A DNA stretch of 64,000 nucleotides, taken from the NCBI RefSeq assembly GCF_037969875.1, contig NZ_CP150218.1:5270001-5334000 (forward strand), read 5' to 3'. The first letter of the stretch is position 1, and each line of letters opens with the position of its first letter. A model generated the notes under the pieces. It was not told the origin of the DNA, did not search any database, and worked only from the letters and a program-made list of their open reading frames with translations. The DNA is from Paenibacillus sp. FSL R7-0337. GTDB taxonomy: Bacteria; Bacillota; Bacilli; Paenibacillales; Paenibacillaceae. A program made the translations under genes and the position numbers. Positions 35,408 through 45,292 of this stretch are shown piece by piece.

Positions 35408-36109
35408 ATGGCATTCGTAACGGTGAAGGATGAATATAAGCGCTATAAGATGGGGGAGACCCTGATTGTTGCCAACGACGGCATAGAGTTCGAGATTGAA
35501 AAGGGTGAATTTGCTGTAATAGTAGGGCCCAGCGGGGCTGGAAAGTCAACGGTGCTTAACATACTGGGCGGGATGGATTCCGCCGACGAAGGCCAGGTCA
35601 TTGTGGACGGTACCGACATCGCACGATATAACGCCAAGGAACTGACCGGTTACCGCCGTAATGACGTGGGTTTCGTGTTTCAGTTCTATAATCTGGTCCC
35701 TAATCTGACCACCCTGGAGAATGTCGAGCTGGCTTCGCAGATCTCGCCCCGGGCACTCGATGCCCGGAAGGTGCTGGAGGATGTGGGGCTTGGCGCGCGG
35801 CTGAATAACTTCCCGGCCCAGCTCTCTGGCGGGGAGCAGCAGCGCGTGGCTATCGCCAGAGCGCTGGCGAAGCAGCCGAAGCTGCTGCTCTGTGATGAGC
35901 CGACCGGTGCGCTCGATTACAATACCGGCAAGCAGGTGCTTAAGCTGCTGCAGGATACCTGCCGTGACACCGGCACAACGGTGATTGTGATCACGCATAA
36001 TCTGGCGATTGCTCCAATGGCCGACCGGGTCATTGAGATCAACAACGCCAAGGTACGGAAAATGGTGAAGAACGAAGCACCGGTATCCGTGGAAGATATC
36101 GAATGGTAA
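35408..36109 (+). CDS. ABC transporter ATP-binding protein (MacB/LolD type)
   Basis: 233 residues with Walker A GPSGAGKST, the Q-loop, signature LSGGEQQRVAIARAL, Walker B LLLCDEPTGALD and H-loop THN. NLVPNLTTLENVELA is typical of the LolD/MacB/BceA group, which works with FtsX-like permeases in lipid, lipoprotein or peptide handling. The ATG at 35408 has AGGAGGAG 5 bases upstream. It forms a unit with the 853-residue permease 10 bases later. No BceRS-like sensor genes are next to it. Confidence 0.92.
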   Translation: MAFVTVKDEYKRYKMGETLIVANDGIEFEIEKGEFAVIVGPSGAGKSTVLNILGGMDSADEGQVIVDGTDIARYNAKELTGYRRNDVGFVFQFYNLVPNLTTLENVELASQISPRALDARKVLEDVGLGARLNNFPAQLSGGEQQRVAIARALAKQPKLLLCDEPTGALDYNTGKQVLKLLQDTCRDTGTTVIVITHNLAIAPMADRVIEINNAKVRKMVKNEAPVSVEDIEW

Positions 36110-36119
36110 GGAGCCGGGA

Positions 36120-38681
36120 ATGATGAAGAAACGGGCACTATGGAAGGATGTTTTTCGGGAGATCGGCCGCACCAAGGCGAGGTTCCTCTCGATCTTTGCA
36201 ATTATTATGCTGGGGGTCAGCTTCTTCTCCGGGATCAAGTCGGCCGGACCGGATATGCTGGACACCGCAGCAACCTATTATAAGGATCTGCGGCTGATGG
36301 ATCTGCGGGTCCAGTCCACTTACGGGCTGTCGGAGCGAGGGATTGAACAGCTTCGGGGGATACCCGGGGTGCAGACGGTTCAGCCTGTATACAGCTCGGA
36401 TGTCTTTCTTGGCGACAGCGGGCTGATTGCCAAGGTCTATTCATATGCAGACAATAATGAACTGAACGGCTACAAGCTCACTGCCGGGCATCTCCCGGCA
36501 GCCTCTGGAGAAATTGTACTGGATGAGCACCTGCGCGAACAGGACAAATTCAAGCTCGGCGATTCTATTATCTTCGGCGGGGAGGCCGGGGATAAGCCCG
36601 AACAGAGCTTCCGGACCAAGACCTATACTGTAGTAGGCTTCGCGCAGAGTCCGCAATATATTGAGACCGCGAACCGCGGAACCAGCCGGATCGGCAAAGG
36701 GACCCTTGATGCGTTCGCGCTCATCCCGAAAGGGGATTTCACACTTCCGGTATATACGGAGGCATACCTCAGCTTCAAGGATACGGCTGCCCAAACAGCC
36801 TATACGCCTGCGTATGATAAGCTGATTGAGCAGCATCTTTCCGGGGTGGAGGAGGCGCTGAAGGATTACCCGGCGCAGCGTCTGGAGGAGCTGAAGGCGG
36901 AGGCGGTAGCAGCGGCCAAGCAGGCTGCGGCTCAGCAGGGGACGCAACAGCAACAGCCACAACAACAGGCAGCATCCGCCGCACAGAGCCAGCCGGAGCT
37001 GCCCAAGATATATGTGGCAGACCGCACGATTAACCCGGGATACGCCGAATACAAGGATAATGCGGACCGCCTGTCCGCGATTGCGTCGGCTTTTCCGGTA
37101 TTCTTTTTCCTGATTGCAGCGCTTGTCAGCTTAACGACAATGACCCGCATGGTGGAGGAGCAGCGGCTCCAGATCGGGACGTTGAAGGCACTCGGATACG
37201 GCGCTATGGACATCATGACCAAGTTTCTGGTGTACGGAACACTGGCTAGCCTTGCAGCATCTATTACGGGTCTAGCGGTCGGCTTCACGTTCTTCCCGGA
37301 CCTTATCTATAATGCTTACAGCTCGCTCTACAACTTGCCGGATGTGATCAAGAGCTTCTATCCTTCCTACGCCGTGATCTCCATCATCGTAGCGCTGGTA
37401 TGTACAACGATGACGGCGATGATCGCCGCGCGGGTGGAGCTGCGGAGTAGCGCCTCTGTGCTGATGCGGCCCAAGGCACCGAAGAGCGGGCAGCGGATTC
37501 TGCTGGAGCGCTTCACCTTCCTGTGGAGAAGGCTCAGCTTCGTGCAAAAGGTAACGGCCCGCAATCTGTTCCGCTACAAGCAGCGGATGTTCATGACCGT
37601 TATCGGGGTGGCAGGATGTACTGCGCTGATTCTGACCGGCTTTGGACTGAAGGATTCCATTGGCAGCATCGCCGAGCGGCAGTTCGGCGGGATTATGAAA
37701 TACAGCGCCCTGGTCGCCCTGCATGATAATGCAGCCGCAGCAGATCAAGCTTCCTATAAGGAGCTGATTGAACAGGAGACTGCGGTGACAGGCACGCTGA
37801 ATGTACTGCAGGAGGCTATGACCGCCCGGGCCAAAGGCGTGAACGATCAGGAAGTACGGATATTTGTTCCCTCGGATACAGCTGATCTGGCGTCTTTCGT
37901 TAATCTCAAGGACCGCAGCACCGGTAAGCCGCGTGTACTTAGTGACGAGGGCGCGGTCATTACAGAGAAGCTGGCCAAGCTGTATGATGTTGCTCCCGGG
38001 GATACATTGGCGCTTCTTGACAGCAATAATGAGCCATTCCAGGTCAAGGTATCAGCGGTCACTGAGAACTATGTGCTGCATTACGTATACATGACTCCGG
38101 CTTACTACACGGAGGTGTTCGGCAAGGAGCCGGTCTATAATACTCAATTACTCAACTACAGCGGCAAGGATAAAGGGTGGGAGAGTGCCTTCAGGGAGAA
38201 GCTGACTGCTAATGGCCAGGTGGCCTTGGTCAGCTTTTCCAGCGGAGTGGGAGAAGCCTTCGAGGAAACTATGGACAGTATGGATATCGTCATTGTGGTG
38301 CTGATTGTCTCTGCTGCCGCGTTGGCCTTCGTGGTTCTGTACAACCTGACCAATATTAACGTGTCCGAGCGGATCCGCGAGTTGTCTACGATTAAGGTGC
38401 TCGGCTTCTATGATAAGGAAGTCACTCTGTATATTTACCGGGAAAATATTCTGCTGACCCTGCTCGGCATCCTGTCGGGCAGTGCCCTGGGGGTGATCCT
38501 GCACCGTTTCGTCCTCTCGACCGCTGAGCTGGATGCCACCATGTTCGCTCCGCTTATCAATTGGCAGAGCTACATCTATGCAGCGCTATTGACCATACTA
38601 TTTTCAGGGATCGTAATGGCTTTCATGCACATCAAGCTCAAGCGGATTCATATGATTGAAGCGCTGAAGTCGGTAGAGTAG
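36120..38681 (+). CDS. FtsX-like ABC transporter permease
   Basis: 853 residues with two FtsX-type membrane blocks: one helix near 20-40, three near 325-440, and a second set at about 500 and 715-845. A large extracellular domain (50-320) ends in an Ala/Gln-rich low-complexity stretch (QQGTQQQQPQQQA, near 275). ELSTIKVLGFYDKEVTLYIYREN is the family hallmark before the last helices. Together with the ATPase upstream it probably exports or extracts a lipid or peptide. AAGGAG overlaps the previous stop. Confidence 0.9.
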   Translation: MMKKRALWKDVFREIGRTKARFLSIFAIIMLGVSFFSGIKSAGPDMLDTAATYYKDLRLMDLRVQSTYGLSERGIEQLRGIPGVQTVQPVYSSDVFLGDSGLIAKVYSYADNNELNGYKLTAGHLPAASGEIVLDEHLREQDKFKLGDSIIFGGEAGDKPEQSFRTKTYTVVGFAQSPQYIETANRGTSRIGKGTLDAFALIPKGDFTLPVYTEAYLSFKDTAAQTAYTPAYDKLIEQHLSGVEEALKDYPAQRLEELKAEAVAAAKQAAAQQGTQQQQPQQQAASAAQSQPELPKIYVADRTINPGYAEYKDNADRLSAIASAFPVFFFLIAALVSLTTMTRMVEEQRLQIGTLKALGYGAMDIMTKFLVYGTLASLAASITGLAVGFTFFPDLIYNAYSSLYNLPDVIKSFYPSYAVISIIVALVCTTMTAMIAARVELRSSASVLMRPKAPKSGQRILLERFTFLWRRLSFVQKVTARNLFRYKQRMFMTVIGVAGCTALILTGFGLKDSIGSIAERQFGGIMKYSALVALHDNAAAADQASYKELIEQETAVTGTLNVLQEAMTARAKGVNDQEVRIFVPSDTADLASFVNLKDRSTGKPRVLSDEGAVITEKLAKLYDVAPGDTLALLDSNNEPFQVKVSAVTENYVLHYVYMTPAYYTEVFGKEPVYNTQLLNYSGKDKGWESAFREKLTANGQVALVSFSSGVGEAFEETMDSMDIVIVVLIVSAAALAFVVLYNLTNINVSERIRELSTIKVLGFYDKEVTLYIYRENILLTLLGILSGSALGVILHRFVLSTAELDATMFAPLINWQSYIYAALLTILFSGIVMAFMHIKLKRIHMIEALKSVE

Positions 38682-39275
38682 TTCAGTCACGATTTTGTCA
38701 AAAAAATAAAAAAGCATCAGTATATAAGGAAGGATAATGAGCCGGGGGCAGAGGGAGCCCGGAGCCGTTATTCTTCTTTTTTGTGCCTGAAAAGGGCTAG
38801 ATAACAAGAGGATTAGCGCAGAAACACGCAGAAATATGATGAACAGTGTCGAAAAATAGCGAATATGATAAGAATGTGTCATTAAAACTAACCCGATTAA
38901 ACTCATTATAATGATGTGTGAAAGGTTTTTTTACAGTTATTCCAAGATACATTGGAAGTAAATGTTTCAGGAGCAAAAAAGTAAGATTATACAGCGGTAA
39001 ATAAATATATTGACGTAAGATATATTCACATGTAATATAAACCATAATTTATGAGGGAAGTTGTGAGGCTTCCCGCCGGAAAAGTTATCCCTGATCCTAA
39101 TTGACCTGCGGTCTATTTATCGCATTCCTTCAATATATATTAGGTGTGATGTTATGTCACATGTAATGCGAAGGCGGTCATTAGCAGTCTTAGGCGCATA
39201 ACGATCCGGAGCATCCAGTCTCCCGAGAAGCTTTGAAGAGCAGGTACAAGCACCTAACTAAGGAGGAGTAAAGGA
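38682..39275 (+). other. 594-base leader/regulatory gap before the peptide importer
   Basis: AT-rich and gene-free. It holds an imperfect hairpin with a C/T tail after the permease (38731-38783), a SigA-like promoter (39010-39038), a GGGAAG/CTTCCC hairpin at 39055-39075, and the repeat TCACATGTAAT at 39026-39036 and 39157-39167. A TGTGA-N7-TCACA dyad (39145-39161) overlaps the second repeat. No known riboswitch was recognised. Confidence 0.5.
39010..39038 (+). promoter_or_regulatory. Candidate promoter of the peptide importer operon
   Basis: TTGACG (39010-39015) and TAATAT (39033-39038) have the ideal 17-base spacing. One TCACATGTAAT repeat (39026-39036) overlaps the -10 box, a good place for an operator. 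The leader would be about 230 bases. Confidence 0.55.
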
Positions 39276-41021
39276 ATGGCGAAAAAGAGAAAATGGTGGT
39301 CAGGTTTACTAGTCTTATCGTTGGTAGGGGTTCTATTTACAGGTTGCAGTACGAATAACACTGCGGGTTCTTCAACAAGTGCGCCTGCAGCCACTACAGC
39401 TCCGGCAGAGAGTACAGCGCCTGATGCTACGGAAGCACCTGCTGCTGACGCGCCTGTTGACGGCGGAACACTAGTTACAAGCTCATTCTCCGATATTGTT
39501 AATATTAATCCCCTCTTAGTTAATGACACCGCTTCTGGTGATGTGGCCCAATTCGTCTTCGCCAAGCTGTATAACCTGGACCGTGAAGGCAATGTACAGG
39601 CAGAGGATTGGTCGCTGGCTGCCGCGCTGCCGGAGATCTCCGAAGATGGCTTGACCTACACTGTGAAGCTGAAGGATACCGCCAAATGGAGTGACGGCCA
39701 GCCCGTCGTTGCAGATGATGTAGTCTACACCGTTGAAATGGCCAAGAATAAGGAGACAGGCTCGCCCCTGATCAGTGCCTTTGACAAGGTGAAGACCGTG
39801 GAGAAGGTCGATGACCACACGGTGAAATTCACGATGTCCCAGATTTACGCCCCATTCCTGTACGCGCTCGTTCAGGAGATTGTTCCCGCTCATGTTCTTA
39901 AGGATGTGAAGCCGACCGAAATGCAGAAAAACGCTTTCGGTACAGATCCGGCTAAGACCGTTACAAGCGGACCGTGGAAATGGACAGCCTGGAAGCAGGG
40001 AGAGAGCCATACCCTGGATGCTGATCCGGCCTACTGGGGAACCGTGAAGCCTCATATCGCTCAGATTATCTATAAGGTCTATGCCGACCAGAATACTGAA
40101 GTTCAGGCGATTATGAAAGGTGACACAGACCATATTAGTGCGATTCCTGTAACCCAGGTTGAAGCAGTTAAGGCTGACGGCAAAATCGATATCATCCAGA
40201 AGCCGGGCGCACAGTATGAATATGTTAACTTCAACTTTGACGGCAAGAACTTCCCGGATGGCTACGGCCTGTTCCAGGGACAGAAGACCAGACAGGCGAT
40301 TGCCCATGCCCTGAATCGTCAAGGGATGGTAGACAATATCCTGAAGGGCGTAGGCGCACTGATGAATGCACCGTTCCTGCCAGATACCTGGGCTGACCCG
40401 GGTGATGCTGCTGTGAACTATGATTACAATGCTGAAACGGCCAAGAAGCTCCTGGCTGAAGACGGCTGGGTTGCGGATGCCAAAGACGGCATTCTGGTCA
40501 AAGATGGCCACCGCTTCTCCTTCGAGCTGCAGTATAATGCCGGCAACAGCCGTCGTGAACAGGTAGCCGCTGTTATCCAGCAGAACCTGAAAGATGTAGG
40601 CATTGAAGTGAAGCCTAAGGCGATCGATTTCGCTGCATGGATTGACCAGAACGTAACGCCGGGTAAATATCAGGCCCTGCTGCTGGCATGGTCGCTGAAT
40701 ACTCCGGACCCGGATGCAGAGAGCATTTTCTCCTCCAAGTATTTCCCGCCTGCCGGACAGAACAGCGGCTGGTATAAGAATGAGAAGCTGGATAAGCTGT
40801 GGGTAGACGGATATTCCACGGTAGATCAGGCTAAGCGCAAAGAAATCTACAAAGAAGTAGGTAAGGAAATCTCGACCGACCTTCCTTATGTCTTCCTGTA
40901 TCAGTATGGTCAGGCGATCGGAACAGGACCTAGAGTGCACTGGGCAGAGGAGGATGCTCCTGAGCCGTCACTGGGCTACGGACAGTTCTTCCACGCTATC
41001 AAATGGTGGGTAACCGAGTAA
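39276..41021 (+). CDS. Peptide ABC transporter substrate-binding lipoprotein (SBP family 5)
   Basis: 581 residues. The signal ends in a lipobox (LFTGCST, Cys at about 24), followed by a Ser/Thr/Ala/Pro-rich linker (25-60) and a family 5 solute-binding domain: INPLLVNDTASGDVAQFVF, WSDGQPVVADDVVYT, TSGPWKW and RQAIAHALNRQGMV. It captures oligopeptides or a similar solute outside the membrane and passes them to the permeases downstream. AAGGAGG precedes the ATG. A very strong hairpin separates it from the rest of the operon, which would favour its excess expression. Confidence 0.92.
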   Translation: MAKKRKWWSGLLVLSLVGVLFTGCSTNNTAGSSTSAPAATTAPAESTAPDATEAPAADAPVDGGTLVTSSFSDIVNINPLLVNDTASGDVAQFVFAKLYNLDREGNVQAEDWSLAAALPEISEDGLTYTVKLKDTAKWSDGQPVVADDVVYTVEMAKNKETGSPLISAFDKVKTVEKVDDHTVKFTMSQIYAPFLYALVQEIVPAHVLKDVKPTEMQKNAFGTDPAKTVTSGPWKWTAWKQGESHTLDADPAYWGTVKPHIAQIIYKVYADQNTEVQAIMKGDTDHISAIPVTQVEAVKADGKIDIIQKPGAQYEYVNFNFDGKNFPDGYGLFQGQKTRQAIAHALNRQGMVDNILKGVGALMNAPFLPDTWADPGDAAVNYDYNAETAKKLLAEDGWVADAKDGILVKDGHRFSFELQYNAGNSRREQVAAVIQQNLKDVGIEVKPKAIDFAAWIDQNVTPGKYQALLLAWSLNTPDPDAESIFSSKYFPPAGQNSGWYKNEKLDKLWVDGYSTVDQAKRKEIYKEVGKEISTDLPYVFLYQYGQAIGTGPRVHWAEEDAPEPSLGYGQFFHAIKWWVTE

Positions 41022-41047
41022 CGTACCGACTAACTGAATAGACTTGC

Positions 41048-41087
41048 GGGAGGTGAAAGAGAATTCTCTTTCACCTCCCCCTTTTGT
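41048..41087 (+). terminator. Perfect hairpin between binding-protein and permease genes
   Basis: A 32-base perfect palindrome (41048-41079; half GGGAGGTGAAAGAGAA) is followed by CCTTTTG. It may act as a partial terminator or 3' stabiliser that raises the binding protein relative to the permeases. Confidence 0.75.
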
Positions 41088-41141
41088 ATAAATGGGGGGC
41101 TTCCGTAATCTATCGCCTTACCATCTCTAGGAGGACAGCCA

Positions 41142-42113
41142 ATGACAGAATATCTGATACGCCGTGTACTTCAATCGGTACTGGTCATCTTTCTGATTAC
41201 CATACTAACCTTTCTTCTCATCCATGCGGCTCCGGGCGGCCCTACGCAAGTGATGCTCGCACCGGGACTGACGCCGGAAATATTTGCGCAGCAAGCCAAG
41301 AACCTGGGCTTGGATCAGCCCATTCCTGTACAGTATTTTCACTGGATCGGCGACCTGCTGCAAGGGGATCTGGGTTATACCTTTAAGAACCATATTGCGA
41401 TCTCGGACCTGCTGTGGCCGCGTATCGGCAATACCATAATCCTGATGGGGGCAGCTTGGCTGGTATCGCTGCTGATCGCAATCCCCTGGGGAATCTACAA
41501 TAGTACCAAAGTCTATGGTTTATCGGATCAGACGGCTTCCTTCATTTCTTATCTGGGCTTCGCCATGCCGACCTTCTGGTTCGGGATTCTGCTGCAGCAG
41601 TGGCTGTCGCTCAAGCTGGACTGGTTCCCATTGTCGGATATGCATACAAGAGGCAAGGAAGACAGTATCGCTGATTTATTCATGCATCTGGTGCTGCCGG
41701 TAACAGTGCTGGCACTTGGTTTCCTGGCTTCTTATATGAAGTATGCGCGGGCCAGTATGCTGGAGGTGCTGGATCAGGATTATATCCGGACGGCACGGGC
41801 CAAAGGCGTCAAGGAACGGAAGGTCGTCTTCCGCCATGCCCTGCGCAATGCGCTTATTCCAATTATTACGATACTTGGCCTTGATCTTCCGATCCTGGTG
41901 GGAGGGGCCGCACTAACAGAGAATGTATTCAACTGGCCGGGAATGGGCCGTTGGTTCGTAGAGATGGCCACTGCGCGCGAATATTCGGCACTGATGGCTG
42001 TGACCATCGTAACGGCTGTGATGGTCGTCATTGGCAATCTTCTGGCAGATATACTGTATGTCGTAGTTGATCCCCGCGTGAAGCTCGGCAAGCAAGGGGG
42101 GAAGGCAGCATGA
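41142..42113 (+). CDS. Peptide ABC transporter permease, OppB/DppB type
   Basis: 323 residues and six membrane helices. MTEYLIRRVLQSVLVIFLITILTF and the C-terminal EAA loop (RTARAKGVKERKVVFRHALRNALIP) are standard for the OppB family. It pairs with the OppC-type permease, whose ATG overlaps this stop by four bases. TAGGAGG lies before the ATG. Confidence 0.94.
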   Translation: MTEYLIRRVLQSVLVIFLITILTFLLIHAAPGGPTQVMLAPGLTPEIFAQQAKNLGLDQPIPVQYFHWIGDLLQGDLGYTFKNHIAISDLLWPRIGNTIILMGAAWLVSLLIAIPWGIYNSTKVYGLSDQTASFISYLGFAMPTFWFGILLQQWLSLKLDWFPLSDMHTRGKEDSIADLFMHLVLPVTVLALGFLASYMKYARASMLEVLDQDYIRTARAKGVKERKVVFRHALRNALIPIITILGLDLPILVGGAALTENVFNWPGMGRWFVEMATAREYSALMAVTIVTAVMVVIGNLLADILYVVVDPRVKLGKQGGKAA

Positions 42114-43132
42114 GTACAGACAATACTGAGCTTGCCAAAGGGAAGGTATCCAAGCCGCTGGGGACACCGGATATGAGTCCGATGCCGGGCGGGACCGACC
42201 CGGAAATTCCAGTGGTGGATCTGGACAGACCTCCCGGCCCATGGAGAGTGCTGTGGAAGAAGTTTTCACGCAATCCTTTTGCCATGGGCGGATTGGCCGT
42301 CCTGCTTATCTTTGTGCTGCTGGCGATCTTCGCACCGTTCCTGACTTCCTATGGGCCGGAGAAGATTGATCTGATGTTCGCCAACCTGAAGCCGGGAGCG
42401 GAGGGTCATCCCCTCGGCACTGATGAGCTGGGCCGTGATATTCTCAGCAGATTGCTCTACAGTGCGCGAATCTCGTTGCTTATCGGTTTTTCCGTTGCTT
42501 TTGTATCCGTACTGGTCGGATCAGTGGTCGGAGCCATTTCGGGTTACTTCGGCGGATTTGTGGATACGGTATTCATGCGTATTGTTGACGTCATGAACTC
42601 CGTACCGTCCCTGTTCCTGAATATCCTGGTGATGGCGCTGTTCGGAACAAAGATTAAATTCATGATCCTGATTCTGGCGTTCACGAGCTGGATGAGTATT
42701 GCCCGGCTGGTCCGGGGAACCTTCCTGCAGCTGCGTGAAATGCAGTATGTGGAGGCGGCCAGAGCAATCGGGGTATCCAGCTGGGGGATCATCTTCCGGC
42801 ATCTGCTCCGTAATGCAAGCTTCCCGATTATTGTCAATGCCACGTTGATGGTCGGCGGCGCGATTCTCAGTGAATCTGCATTGTCCTATCTTGGTCTTGG
42901 TATCCAGGCTCCGGCTACGAGCTGGGGGCTGATGCTTAGCAACGCGCAGGAGTTCATGCTGGTTGATCCGATGCAGGCGGTGTATCCGGGCTTTTGCATC
43001 CTGATGGTGGTGCTGGCGGTTAACTTTATCGGCGACGGCATCCGGGATGCCCTTGATCCCAGACAGCAAGTGACCAAATCCCGGAGGAGGCTGGAACAAT
43101 GGCGCAAAAACTACTCGAAATCCGGAAACTAA
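42110..43132 (+). CDS. Peptide ABC transporter permease, OppC/DppC type
   Basis: 340 residues. After a hydrophilic N-terminal tail of about 45 residues come an OppC-type first helix (FAMGGLAVLLIFVLLAIFAPFL), the loop HPLGTDELGRDILSRLLYSARISL and the EAA motif EAARAIGVSSWGIIFRHLLRNA. It is translationally coupled to the upstream permease. The first 34 bases of the next ATPase gene lie inside its end. Confidence 0.94.
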   Translation: MSTDNTELAKGKVSKPLGTPDMSPMPGGTDPEIPVVDLDRPPGPWRVLWKKFSRNPFAMGGLAVLLIFVLLAIFAPFLTSYGPEKIDLMFANLKPGAEGHPLGTDELGRDILSRLLYSARISLLIGFSVAFVSVLVGSVVGAISGYFGGFVDTVFMRIVDVMNSVPSLFLNILVMALFGTKIKFMILILAFTSWMSIARLVRGTFLQLREMQYVEAARAIGVSSWGIIFRHLLRNASFPIIVNATLMVGGAILSESALSYLGLGIQAPATSWGLMLSNAQEFMLVDPMQAVYPGFCILMVVLAVNFIGDGIRDALDPRQQVTKSRRRLEQWRKNYSKSGN

Positions 43133-44115
43133 CCGCCGGCTTTGCGACAGAGAAGGGGCTGCTCAAAGCAACCGACGGCATCTCCCTTACGGTGAATAAA
43201 GGTCAGACGGTCTGTATTGTAGGCGAATCCGGCAGCGGCAAAAGTGTCACCTCGCTGGCGATCATGCGCCTGATTGATTATGCGGGCGGTATGATCCTGG
43301 ATGGACAGATTGACTTCCATGGACAGGATCTGGGGGCGAAGAGCCAGGAGGAGATGCGGGAAATCCGCGGCAACCAGATCGCTATGATCTTCCAGGACCC
43401 GATGTCTTCGCTCAACCCGGTCTTCACCATAGGCGAGCAGATCGCTGAGAGTCTGCGGCTGCATCAGAATAAGAAGGATGCAGAAGCGCTGAAGCTGGCG
43501 GTCGATCTGCTTAGATTAGTGGGGATTCCCGCACCGGAGATCCGTGCGAAGCAGTACCCGCATGAGCTGTCCGGCGGGATGTGCCAGCGCGTAGTCATTG
43601 CGATTGCGCTGGCCTGTAAGCCCGAGCTGCTGATTGCCGATGAGCCGACCACCGCGCTTGATGTGACGGTCCAGGCGCAGATTCTGGATCTGCTCCGCAA
43701 GCTTCAGTCGGAGCTTGGCATGTCCATCCTGCTGATTACCCACGACATGGGGGTGGCCGCCGAGATGGCGGACCGCATTGCTGTCATGTATGCGGGTGCT
43801 ATCGTGGAAGAGGGCGGTGTGGAAGAGATCTTCGACCATCCCAGCCATCCTTATACGATAGGTCTGCTCCAGTCAATTCCGGGGTTCGAAGGCGGACGGG
43901 GAGGCGAGCTCTATACGATCAGCGGAACGATTCCGCCGATAGGACAATTGCCTGCGGGCTGCCGCTTCCACCCGCGCTGTCCGCATGCTATGGAGATCTG
44001 CCGGAGCCAGGAGCCGCCGGATTTCATGATCACGGGTGATCACCGGACCGCCTGCTGGCTGTTCAAGGATAAGCCAGTTTCAGCGGGTACCAGCAGGGAG
44101 GCGAAGCGCGCATGA
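43099..44115 (+). CDS. Peptide ABC transporter ATPase, OppD/DppD type
   Basis: 338 residues: Walker A GESGSGKS, IAMIFQDPMSSLNPVFTIGEQIAE, signature LSGGMCQRVVIAIAL, Walker B LLIADEPTTALD, then the oligopeptide-transporter C-terminal extension with the Cys-rich GCRFHPRCPHAMEIC, which in relatives holds an iron-sulfur site. With the OppF-type partner it powers the importer. Confidence 0.94.
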   Translation: MAQKLLEIRKLTAGFATEKGLLKATDGISLTVNKGQTVCIVGESGSGKSVTSLAIMRLIDYAGGMILDGQIDFHGQDLGAKSQEEMREIRGNQIAMIFQDPMSSLNPVFTIGEQIAESLRLHQNKKDAEALKLAVDLLRLVGIPAPEIRAKQYPHELSGGMCQRVVIAIALACKPELLIADEPTTALDVTVQAQILDLLRKLQSELGMSILLITHDMGVAAEMADRIAVMYAGAIVEEGGVEEIFDHPSHPYTIGLLQSIPGFEGGRGGELYTISGTIPPIGQLPAGCRFHPRCPHAMEICRSQEPPDFMITGDHRTACWLFKDKPVSAGTSREAKRA

Positions 44116-45137
44116 TGAACAGGGCAGCAACCATACCAGACCGTAAGCTACCCGCTTCTTCTGAAGTGCTGGTGGAAGTTAAGGATATTAAGAAATATTT
44201 TCCGATCACCAAGGGTCTGCTTAACCGGACCGTTGGACAGGTGAAGGCTGTGGATGGGGTCAGTCTGGCGATCCGCCAAGGTGAGACGTTCGGGCTGGTC
44301 GGGGAATCCGGCTGCGGCAAATCCACTTTCGGACGGGTACTGCTCCGACTGCAAAGTGCGACCGGGGGGCAGGTGTTATTCAAGGGCCAGGATATCCATT
44401 CGCTGGGTTCGCGTGACATGCGGAAGCTGCGGGAAGAGATGCAAATTATCTTCCAGGACCCGTTCGGGTCGCTCAATCCGCGCTTTCTCGTCAAGGATAT
44501 TATCGGCGAGCCGCTGCGCATTCACTGGAAGATGTCCGGCAAGGAGATCGATGCCCGGGTAGTCGAGCTGATGGAGCTGGTGGGTCTGGATGCCAGCCGC
44601 CGGAACCGCTACCCGCATGAATTCTCCGGCGGACAACGCCAGCGCATCGGTATCGCCCGGGCGATTGCACTGAATCCGCAGTTTATTGTGGCCGATGAGG
44701 CCGTGTCTGCGCTGGACGTATCCGTGCAATCCCAGGTCATTAACCTGCTGATGAAGCTGCAGAAGGAACTGGGCCTCACCTTCCTTTTCATCGCGCATGG
44801 TCTTAACGTAGTCCGGCATATCTCTGACCGTGTCGGGGTTATGTACCTGGGTAAGCTGGTGGAGGTAGGAGAGACGGAGGAGCTGTTCGCGGCTCCGTTG
44901 CATCCGTATACTGCCGCCCTGCTCTCGGCCATTCCCAAGCCTACGCCAAGGCGCAAGCAGGAGCGCATTATGCTGGAGGGAGATGTGCCCTCCCCGGCCA
45001 ATCCGCCCTCGGGCTGCCGGTTCCATACCCGCTGCCCGTTCGTCCAGGACAAATGCCGCTTCGTGGAGCCGCTGCTGGAAGAGGTCCTGCCGGGCCGTCC
45101 GGTAGCCTGTCATTTCCCGTTACTTCCGAAATCCTGA
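44112..45137 (+). CDS. Peptide ABC transporter ATPase, OppF/DppF type
   Basis: 341 residues with Walker A GESGCGKST, MQIIFQDPFGSLNPRFLVKDII, signature FSGGQRQRIGIARAI, Walker B FIVADEAVSALD and the C-terminal GCRFHTRCPFVQDKC. Switch-loop IAHGLNVVRHI has Gly where most relatives have Asp (HDL). It starts in a four-base overlap with the OppD-type gene and is the last gene of the operon. Confidence 0.93.
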   Translation: MMNRAATIPDRKLPASSEVLVEVKDIKKYFPITKGLLNRTVGQVKAVDGVSLAIRQGETFGLVGESGCGKSTFGRVLLRLQSATGGQVLFKGQDIHSLGSRDMRKLREEMQIIFQDPFGSLNPRFLVKDIIGEPLRIHWKMSGKEIDARVVELMELVGLDASRRNRYPHEFSGGQRQRIGIARAIALNPQFIVADEAVSALDVSVQSQVINLLMKLQKELGLTFLFIAHGLNVVRHISDRVGVMYLGKLVEVGETEELFAAPLHPYTAALLSAIPKPTPRRKQERIMLEGDVPSPANPPSGCRFHTRCPFVQDKCRFVEPLLEEVLPGRPVACHFPLLPKS

Positions 45138-45164
45138 TTAAGGATTACCCTACGCTGTATCGAA

Positions 45165-45203
45165 GAGGAACGCTGCTGAATCTTACGCAGTGTTCCTTTT
45201 TTG
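45165..45203 (+). terminator. Terminator of the peptide importer operon
   Basis: AGGAACGCTGC and GCAGTGTTCCT pair around a 10-base loop and continue into TTTTTTG. Confidence 0.85.
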
Positions 45204-45292
45204 TCATGCCCGATCAAACTAATCATTGTGCTACAGGCATTTCTATAAGAAAATGAGAAAAAGACAACGCAAAGGTTGCGGAACCGGAGGCT

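Noticed and set aside
39145..39161. CRP/Fnr binding site
   Set aside because: The half-sites match, but the spacer is seven bases rather than the required six, so I report it only as a dyad.
38682..39275. Riboswitch or T-box leader before the peptide importer
   Set aside because: No T-box sequence, specifier stem or known riboswitch core could be recognised, and the only hairpin is short.
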